A DNA stretch of 64,000 nt from SIG607 sp045533195 (GTDB taxonomy: Bacteria; Bacillota; Clostridia; Oscillospirales; Acutalibacteraceae): contig JAZSHI010000007.1 in the NCBI GenBank assembly GCA_045533195.1, positions 1 to 64,000 on the forward strand, in the 5' to 3' direction. Below, piece by piece: positions 59,054 to 64,000 of the stretch. The first letter of the stretch is position 1. Each line of letters begins with the position of its first letter. A program made the position numbers and the translations under genes. The notes beneath the pieces were generated by a model. The model was given only the letters and a program-made list of their open reading frames with translations, did not search any database and had not been told where the DNA came from.

Positions 59054-61444
59054 ATGAAAATTGCACTTAACACTTTAAAATACTACGTTGATATAAATGT
59101 AAGCGTAGAGGAGCTCTGCGATAAAATGGTAATGGCAGGCTTCGAGGTTGAATCCATTGAAAACCTAAGGGATAAAATGAGCAACGTTGTTGCCGCAAGA
59201 ATTGTTTCTATTACTCCTCACGAAAACAGCGACCATCTGCAGATTTGCCAGATGGATATCGGTGGTGACGATCTTGTTCAGATTGTTACAGGCGCACAGA
59301 ACGTTTTTGAAGGTGCATTGGTTCCCGCCGCACTTCACGATTCCTTCCTTCCCGACGGCACCCATATAACCAAAGGAAAACTTCGCGGTGTTGAATCACG
59401 CGGTATGCTTTGCTCGGGCGCTGAGCTTGAGCTTACCGAAGCAGATTACGAGGGAGCCGGTGTAAACGGTATCCTTATTTTAAAGGATGAATACGAAGTA
59501 GGCACCGATATGCGTGATATTTTAGGTCTTAACGATTATGTTATCGACTTTAAGATTACCGCTAACCGTCCCGACTGCAACTCCATTATCGGTGTTGCAA
59601 AGGAGGTAAGCGTTGTTTTGGGTGTTCCTTTTGAGACACCTGACACAACCTATAAGACCGTAGGTGGCGACATTAACGATTTTGTTAAAATAGACGTTGA
59701 AAACTTCGACCTTTGCCCCAGATACATTGGAAGATACGTTAAGAATCTTCGTATAAAAGAATCTCCTCAATGGTTAAAGCAGGTACTTAAAACCTGCGGT
59801 ATGCGTCCTATCAACAACATAGTTGATATTACAAACTTCGTTATGCTTGAAACAGGTCAGCCTATGCACGCATTTAATTATAATGACCTTGCTGATAAGC
59901 ACATCATTGTAAGAAACGCAAAAGAAAACGAATTTATTCAGACTCTTGACGAAAAAACTCATAACCTCACCCCCGAAATGCTTGTAATTGCCGACGGCGA
60001 AAAGCCCTCCTGCCTTGCAGGTATTATGGGTGGATTGGAGAGCGAAATTACCGACAGCACCACCGATTTATTCCTTGAAGCTGCTAAGTTTAAGCGTGAT
60101 AACGTAAGAAAAACAGGACGCGCTCTCGGTATCCGTACCGAATCCTCAGGCAGATTTGAAAAGGGTATTGATATTAACAATACCGCCTTTGCTATGGACA
60201 GAGCCTTAAATCTTATTGATACCCTTGATGCAGGTGATATTGTTGACGGTGTTATTGATAAAAACAAAGGTCTTCCCGAAAACAGAATACTAAGCTGTAC
60301 CACCGATTCCATTAACGCTCTTTTAGGTCTTAACATTGATGAGAGTGAAATGGTAAGAATTCTTAACGCATTAGGTCTTGATACCAAGCTTGACGGCAAC
60401 GTGCTTACCGTCAGCGTTCCCTCCATTCGTGACGATATCGAAGGCAGAGCAGATTTGGCTGAAGAAATTATGCGTATTTACGGCTATGACCATATTGTCA
60501 GCACCGCTATGAACGGTGCTGTAAGACGCGGAAGAAAGCTTCCCGAACGCATCAAGAGTGACCTTATTAAATCAGCTATGATAAGTATGGGAGCAAACGA
60601 AATTTCCACCTATTCCTTCATTTCTTCAAAGGCTCTTGATAATCTTAATCTGGCTGAAAATGATGAAAGAAGACAGGCAGTAAAGCTTCTTAATCCCTTG
60701 GGTGACGAATATTCCACTATGCGTACTCAGCTAATTACCAGTATGCTCACCGTTCTTTCCACTAACTACAACCGTAAAAACAGCGACGTAAGATTCTTTG
60801 AAATCAGCAAGAGATTTGTTCCAAAAGCTCTTCCCTTAGTTGATGCGCCCTTAGAAATTCCCACAATGTCTGTTGGTATGTACGGAAGCGATGAAGATTT
60901 CTTCACCCTTAAAGGTATAGTAGAAGAAATTGTTGCATTGTTTAAAAAGACCGCTAAATTTGAAAAGAGCAACGAAGTATTCCTTCACCCCGGACGTCAG
61001 GCAAATGCCCTTATAGACGGCGAAAAAATTGCAGTCCTCGGTGAAGTTCATCCCGACGTGCTTAAAAACTACGATATCGGTGTAAGAGCTTACGTTGCCG
61101 AAATTCAGGTTGATAAGCTTTTCGCAATAGCTTCTGAAAAGACCATTTATAAGCCACTACCCAAGTTCCCTGCCGTTACCCGTGACTTTGCTTTCCTTTG
61201 CGATAAAGAGCTTCCTGTAGGTACACTTGAAGACATTATGAAAGAAGCCGCAGGTAAACTTTGCGAAGAGGTTACGCTCTTTGACGTATATGAAGGTAAT
61301 CAGATTCCCGAAGGTAAAAAGAGCGTTGCTTTCAGCGTAACACTAAGGTCTCTTGAAGCAACCCTTACAGATGAACAGATTGACGCCGCTGTTAAGCGTA
61401 TTTTAAAGAAGCTTGAAGCAAACGGCGCAACGCTGAGAATGTAA
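59054..61444 (+). CDS. pheT: Phenylalanyl-tRNA synthetase beta subunit
   Basis: 796 residues, full length. N-terminal tRNA-binding (EMAP-like) domain with SDHLQICQMDIG (~40-150), B3/B4 editing domain (~210-380; ESSGRFEKGID), B5 domain, catalytic-like core, and FDX-ACB anticodon-binding domain at the C-terminus (KFPAVTRDFAFL... AFSVTLRSLEATLTDE). Edits Tyr-tRNA-Phe and contacts tRNA. Cotranscribed with pheS. Confidence 0.97.
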   Translation: MKIALNTLKYYVDINVSVEELCDKMVMAGFEVESIENLRDKMSNVVAARIVSITPHENSDHLQICQMDIGGDDLVQIVTGAQNVFEGALVPAALHDSFLPDGTHITKGKLRGVESRGMLCSGAELELTEADYEGAGVNGILILKDEYEVGTDMRDILGLNDYVIDFKITANRPDCNSIIGVAKEVSVVLGVPFETPDTTYKTVGGDINDFVKIDVENFDLCPRYIGRYVKNLRIKESPQWLKQVLKTCGMRPINNIVDITNFVMLETGQPMHAFNYNDLADKHIIVRNAKENEFIQTLDEKTHNLTPEMLVIADGEKPSCLAGIMGGLESEITDSTTDLFLEAAKFKRDNVRKTGRALGIRTESSGRFEKGIDINNTAFAMDRALNLIDTLDAGDIVDGVIDKNKGLPENRILSCTTDSINALLGLNIDESEMVRILNALGLDTKLDGNVLTVSVPSIRDDIEGRADLAEEIMRIYGYDHIVSTAMNGAVRRGRKLPERIKSDLIKSAMISMGANEISTYSFISSKALDNLNLAENDERRQAVKLLNPLGDEYSTMRTQLITSMLTVLSTNYNRKNSDVRFFEISKRFVPKALPLVDAPLEIPTMSVGMYGSDEDFFTLKGIVEEIVALFKKTAKFEKSNEVFLHPGRQANALIDGEKIAVLGEVHPDVLKNYDIGVRAYVAEIQVDKLFAIASEKTIYKPLPKFPAVTRDFAFLCDKELPVGTLEDIMKEAAGKLCEEVTLFDVYEGNQIPEGKKSVAFSVTLRSLEATLTDEQIDAAVKRILKKLEANGATLRM

Positions 61445-61466
61445 AATAAGTTCACAAAAATTTCAC

Positions 61467-61495
61467 TTGTACTTTTTATAAAAATAGTGTAATAT
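61467..61495 (+). promoter_or_regulatory. Promoter of ireB
   Basis: TTGTAC (61467-61472), 17 bases, TAATAT (61490-61495). Confidence 0.65.
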
Positions 61496-61516
61496 AATAA
61501 AAAAGAGGTGTTAAGA

Positions 61517-61762
61517 ATGATTGATAAGACTATGGAATTTTCCCTTATAAATGAAGAGGAAATGGAAAACCGCAAGATAATACTGCAGGTTTATGAAGCG
61601 CTTAAAGAAAAGGGTTATAATCCGATCAATCAGATAGTTGGGTACATTCTTTCCGAGGACCCGACCTACATTACCACGCACAATAATGCGCGTAACCTGA
61701 TAAGAAAGATTGACAGAGACACCTTGCTTCAAAATCTTGTAAAATATTATATTGCCGATTAA
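61517..61762 (+). CDS. ireB: IreB family regulatory protein (UPF0297)
   Basis: 81 residues from ATG 61517 (AGAGGTG upstream; nine bases inside a longer frame). DKTMEFSL, EKGYNPINQIVGYILSEDPTYITTHNNARNLIRKIDRDTLL is diagnostic. In Enterococcus IreB is phosphorylated by the PASTA kinase IreK and restrains cephalosporin resistance. It usually sits with ruvX and alaS; here it is monocistronic between its own promoter and terminator. Confidence 0.95.
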   Translation: MIDKTMEFSLINEEEMENRKIILQVYEALKEKGYNPINQIVGYILSEDPTYITTHNNARNLIRKIDRDTLLQNLVKYYIAD

Positions 61763-61766
61763 TTTG

Positions 61767-61799
61767 AACTGCTGTCCGACGGACAGCAGTTTTTATTTT
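61767..61799 (+). terminator. Terminator of ireB
   Basis: AACTGCTGTCC/GGACAGCAGTT with a three-base loop and TTTTATTTT tail, directly after the stop codon. Confidence 0.9.
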
Positions 61800-61807
61800 A
61801 AATTTAC

Positions 61808-61836
61808 TTGCACTTATAAATCTAATGTTGTATAAT
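61808..61836 (+). promoter_or_regulatory. Promoter of the yhaM-trmK-rqcH run
   Basis: TTGCAC (61808-61813), 17 bases, TATAAT (61831-61836). It overlaps an upstream in-frame ATG at 61825, which supports the start of yhaM at 61867. Confidence 0.8.
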
Positions 61837-61866
61837 GAAATAAATAATATTTACGAGGAAACGATT

Positions 61867-62847
61867 ATGAAATTTACTCCTATTGTTGAGGGTAAAAATC
61901 TTGTAGAAGGTTTTTGCCTGATAAAAAGTATAGATAAAAAAACCTCGACTAAGGGTGACACCTATCTTGATATGATGCTAAGTGACAGCGAGGGCGAAAT
62001 CAATGCGAAACTCTGGAGCTATAACGAAAACGTCCACGGTGTATATGATGCCAATACTCTGGTTAAAATAAGAGGAAGCATATCCCCTTATAACGGTGTT
62101 GACCAGTTGAGAATTGAGCGTATCCGTCCCGTAAACAGTGACGACGGTGTTAAAATCGAAGACTATGTAAAATCTGCCGAGTACGACTGCTCCGCTATGT
62201 ATAACGAGCTTTTCGGCATTGCAAGTAATTTTAGCGATAAAGAGCTTTCTTTACTGGTTACCACTATTTTAAACGACAGAAGACTTGCTCTTTTATATTG
62301 GCCTGCCGCATTTAAGCTTCATCACGCCATACGCGGCGGACTTTTGATGCATACACTTTCTATTGTCCGTCTTTGCAAAAGCATTTGCGCTATTTACCCC
62401 TTTGTTAACGAAGAACTGCTTATTTCGGGCGCAATGCTTCACGATATTGCCAAAACCGAAGAATTTGAGGTTGCCGACAGCGGTATTGCTACGGGATACA
62501 GCGTAAAGGGTAATCTTATCGGTCATTTAGCCGAGGGTGCAATTATTGTCAGAGAAACCGCCATAAAAACGGGAGTAAGCGAAGAAACCTCTAATCTTAT
62601 AGAACATATGCTTTTATCCCATCACGGTGACCCCGAATTTGGTGCAGCAGTAAGACCTATGTTTATTGAAGCCGAAATTTTAAGCGAACTTGATATGCTT
62701 GATGCCCGAATTTACGAAATGAAGGAAGCGGTTGAAGGTGTGCAGGTTGGCGAATTTACCGGCAGACTTTGGTCGATGGATAATCGTAAGCTATATAATC
62801 ACGGCAAAGGTGACCTTAATAAACCAACAATATTATTTAATAAATAA
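61867..62847 (+). CDS. yhaM: 3'-5' exoribonuclease YhaM family
   Basis: 326 residues from ATG 61867 (GAGGAAACGATT upstream). N-terminal OB fold (~1-100; GFCLIKSIDKKTSTKGDTYLD and LRIERIRPV) then an HD domain: FKLHHAIRGGLLMHTLSIVRL, ISGAMLHDIAKTEEF and EHMLLSHHGDPEFG. YhaM trims RNA 3' ends in Firmicutes. It is about the usual 315 residues. First gene of a run with a DUF1858 protein, trmK and rqcH. Confidence 0.93.
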   Translation: MKFTPIVEGKNLVEGFCLIKSIDKKTSTKGDTYLDMMLSDSEGEINAKLWSYNENVHGVYDANTLVKIRGSISPYNGVDQLRIERIRPVNSDDGVKIEDYVKSAEYDCSAMYNELFGIASNFSDKELSLLVTTILNDRRLALLYWPAAFKLHHAIRGGLLMHTLSIVRLCKSICAIYPFVNEELLISGAMLHDIAKTEEFEVADSGIATGYSVKGNLIGHLAEGAIIVRETAIKTGVSEETSNLIEHMLLSHHGDPEFGAAVRPMFIEAEILSELDMLDARIYEMKEAVEGVQVGEFTGRLWSMDNRKLYNHGKGDLNKPTILFNK

Positions 62848-62873
62848 TTTAAAATAAAGGAAGGTAATTTAAA

Positions 62874-63074
62874 ATGAAAATCACAAAAGATATGCTTATC
62901 GGCGACGTACTTGACATTGATACCGGTTGTGCTAAGTATTTCTTCGAAATAGGTATGCACTGTCTCGGTTGCCCTGCTTCAAGAGGTGAATCCATTGAAC
63001 AGGCTTGTGCAGTACACAACACCGACTGTGACGCATTAGTAGCAAAGCTTAACGAGTACTTTAGTGATAAATAA
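62874..63074 (+). CDS. DUF1858 domain protein (small redox-disulfide type)
   Basis: 66 residues. MKITKDMLIGDVLDIDTGCAKYFFEIGMHCLGCPASRGESIEQAC matches DUF1858 with the CxxC (CLGC) pair plus further cysteines. Related small proteins accompany hybrid-cluster proteins and are thought to bind metal or cycle disulfides. Its stop shares one base with the trmK start (TAATG), so translation is coupled. Confidence 0.9.
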   Translation: MKITKDMLIGDVLDIDTGCAKYFFEIGMHCLGCPASRGESIEQACAVHNTDCDALVAKLNEYFSDK

Positions 63075-63751
63075 TGCGTGAACTCTCCCCGCGTTTACAG
63101 GTGATTTTTAGCCTTGTGCCGATGTCCTCTAAAGTGTGTGACGTCGGCACTGACCACGCTTATCTGCCTATCGCTTTATCTAAAAGCGGCAAGGCAAAAA
63201 GCATTATTGCCTGTGACATTAACGAAAGCCCTTTAAAAAAGGCAAAAGAAAATATTAAAAAATCAAAAGAAACAAATATCGATTTAAGACTTGGTGACGG
63301 ACTTTCTCCCGTAAAGGAAAATGAAGCCGACACCGTAATTATAGCGGGAATGGGCGGAGAGGTTATACGTCACATTTTATCTTCTTGCAAATGGATAAAA
63401 AATCCCGACCTGCTTCTTTTGCTTCAGCCTATGACCAGCGCAGAGCTTTTGCGCTCATATTTAACCGATAATCTTTTTGAAATCGAAAAAGAGGTTCCCG
63501 TAAGTGACGCTTCAAAGCTTTATTCGGTTATGGCTGTGCGTTATACGGGTGTTAAAAAAATATATAAAAATGGTTATGAATTTGTAGGTGAAGTCTCTCC
63601 CGACACAGCATCAGGCAAACTTTATATTGAAAAACAGAAAAAAAGAATAAGTGACTGTTTAAATCAAATAAAGAACATTAAGGAAAAAACCGACGAAACA
63701 AAAAACCTTACAGAAATTTTAAGTTATATAGAAAACATTTTGGAGAAATAA
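63074..63751 (+). CDS. trmK: tRNA (adenine(22)-N1)-methyltransferase TrmK
   Basis: 225 residues: PRLQVIFSLVPMSSKVCDVGTDHAYLPI (SAM motif I), DLRLGDGLSPV, VIIAGMGGEVIRHIL and LLQPMTSAELLRSYL, all diagnostic. Methylates A22 N1 of tRNAs with SAM; essential in some Gram-positive pathogens. C-terminal coiled-coil (~185-225). In many Firmicutes a Nif3-like gene follows, but here rqcH does, one base after the stop. Confidence 0.95.
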   Translation: MRELSPRLQVIFSLVPMSSKVCDVGTDHAYLPIALSKSGKAKSIIACDINESPLKKAKENIKKSKETNIDLRLGDGLSPVKENEADTVIIAGMGGEVIRHILSSCKWIKNPDLLLLLQPMTSAELLRSYLTDNLFEIEKEVPVSDASKLYSVMAVRYTGVKKIYKNGYEFVGEVSPDTASGKLYIEKQKKRISDCLNQIKNIKEKTDETKNLTEILSYIENILEK

Positions 63752-63752
63752 T

Positions 63753-64000
63753 ATGTCTCTTGACGGAGCTTTTTTAAGCAAAATAAAAAACGAACTCAGC
63801 CTTTTTATTGGCGCCCATCTTGATAAAATCTACCAGCCGTCCAAAGATGAGCTGGTGTTTTTGTTGCGCTCAAAAGAGGGTGCGGCAAGGCTTTTGCTAT
63901 CAAGCCGTCAAGGCAGCGCAAGGGTACATTTTACTTCCTTTAAGCCAGATAATCCACCCTCTCCGCCAATGTTTTGTATGCTGCTTAGAAAATATCTTGG
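63753..64000 (+). CDS. rqcH: Rqc2 homolog RqcH / NFACT protein, N-terminal part (continues beyond window)
   Basis: The first ~82 residues are visible from ATG 63753 (GGAGAAATA upstream): MSLDGAFLSKIKNEL, LDKIYQPSKDELVFLLR, LLLSSRQGSARVHFT, and PPSPPMFCMLLRKYLG, the unmistakable NFACT-N opening. RqcH binds stalled large ribosomal subunits and recruits tRNA-Ala for alanine tailing in quality control. Formerly annotated as fibronectin-binding FbpA. The C-terminus is outside the window. Confidence 0.93.
   Translation, partial: MSLDGAFLSKIKNELSLFIGAHLDKIYQPSKDELVFLLRSKEGAARLLLSSRQGSARVHFTSFKPDNPPSPPMFCMLLRKYL

Overview
The window looks like chromosome from a low-GC, endospore-forming member of the Clostridia, probably an anaerobic gut species of the Oscillospiraceae/Ruminococcaceae type. 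The evidence is a GerA-type germinant receptor operon, a SpoIID-like cortex/peptidoglycan protein, a PdaB-like deacetylase, a Rex repressor, a T-box ahead of pheS, strong AGGAGG ribosome sites, many near-consensus sigma-A promoters (mostly 17-bp spacers) and a very large secreted protein ending in a dockerin. This assignment is inference from gene content.

Layout. 1-1000: partial GNAT acetyltransferase, four-helix-bundle protein and tRNA-Leu(CAA). 1.1-6.0 kb: germination operon gerKA-gerKC(short)-gerKB converging on a SpoIID/peptidoglycan-binding pair. 6.0-12.6 kb: CapD/PglF-type sugar dehydratase, a heterodimeric ABC exporter, and two small proteins. 12.6-19.5 kb: housekeeping operon rnj-rplI-dnaB-tilS-ftsH. 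19.6-25.3 kb: small lipoprotein, Ldh-family enzyme plus malic enzyme, a HAD phosphatase, a divergent SLOG/XRE pair flanked by palindromic intergenic repeats, and pdaB. 25.4-31.2 kb: a compact sugar-catabolism island. 31.2-33.7 kb: polysaccharide ABC exporter and glycosyltransferase. 33.7-45.8 kb: orphan 5S rRNA, galT, rnpB, secDF, aminotransferase, LtaS-like protein, M20 peptidase. 45.8-53.5 kb: relic of a mobile-element replication module, a glycosidase-like protein, and a 1530-residue LRR/dockerin protein flanked by G-rich direct repeats. 53.5-64 kb: serS, rex, T-box-pheST, ireB, yhaM, trmK and the start of rqcH.

The most interesting system is the 25.4-31.2 kb island. A PIG-L deacetylase, a divergent NagB-like protein, a PfkB kinase, a class II aldolase, a DUF4432 mutarotase-like protein and an AraC regulator lie in three transcription units. 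All three promoters have the same architecture: TGCA directly abutting a -35 that begins TTG, a 17-bp spacer, and the -10 TAAAAT. Two of them carry a second GTGCAC box 21 bp upstream. This suggests one AraC-controlled regulon for an acylated amino sugar that ends in triose phosphates. The NagB-like protein has lost one catalytic Asp and the usual phosphate loop, so its reaction is open.

Other notable signals are two places where the Shine-Dalgarno sequence of a gene lies inside the 3' arm of the preceding terminator, a Rep/VapE-like tail followed by iterons and an AT-rich stretch, telomere-like GGGATTA arrays with quadruplex potential, and a family of palindromic MITE-like elements.
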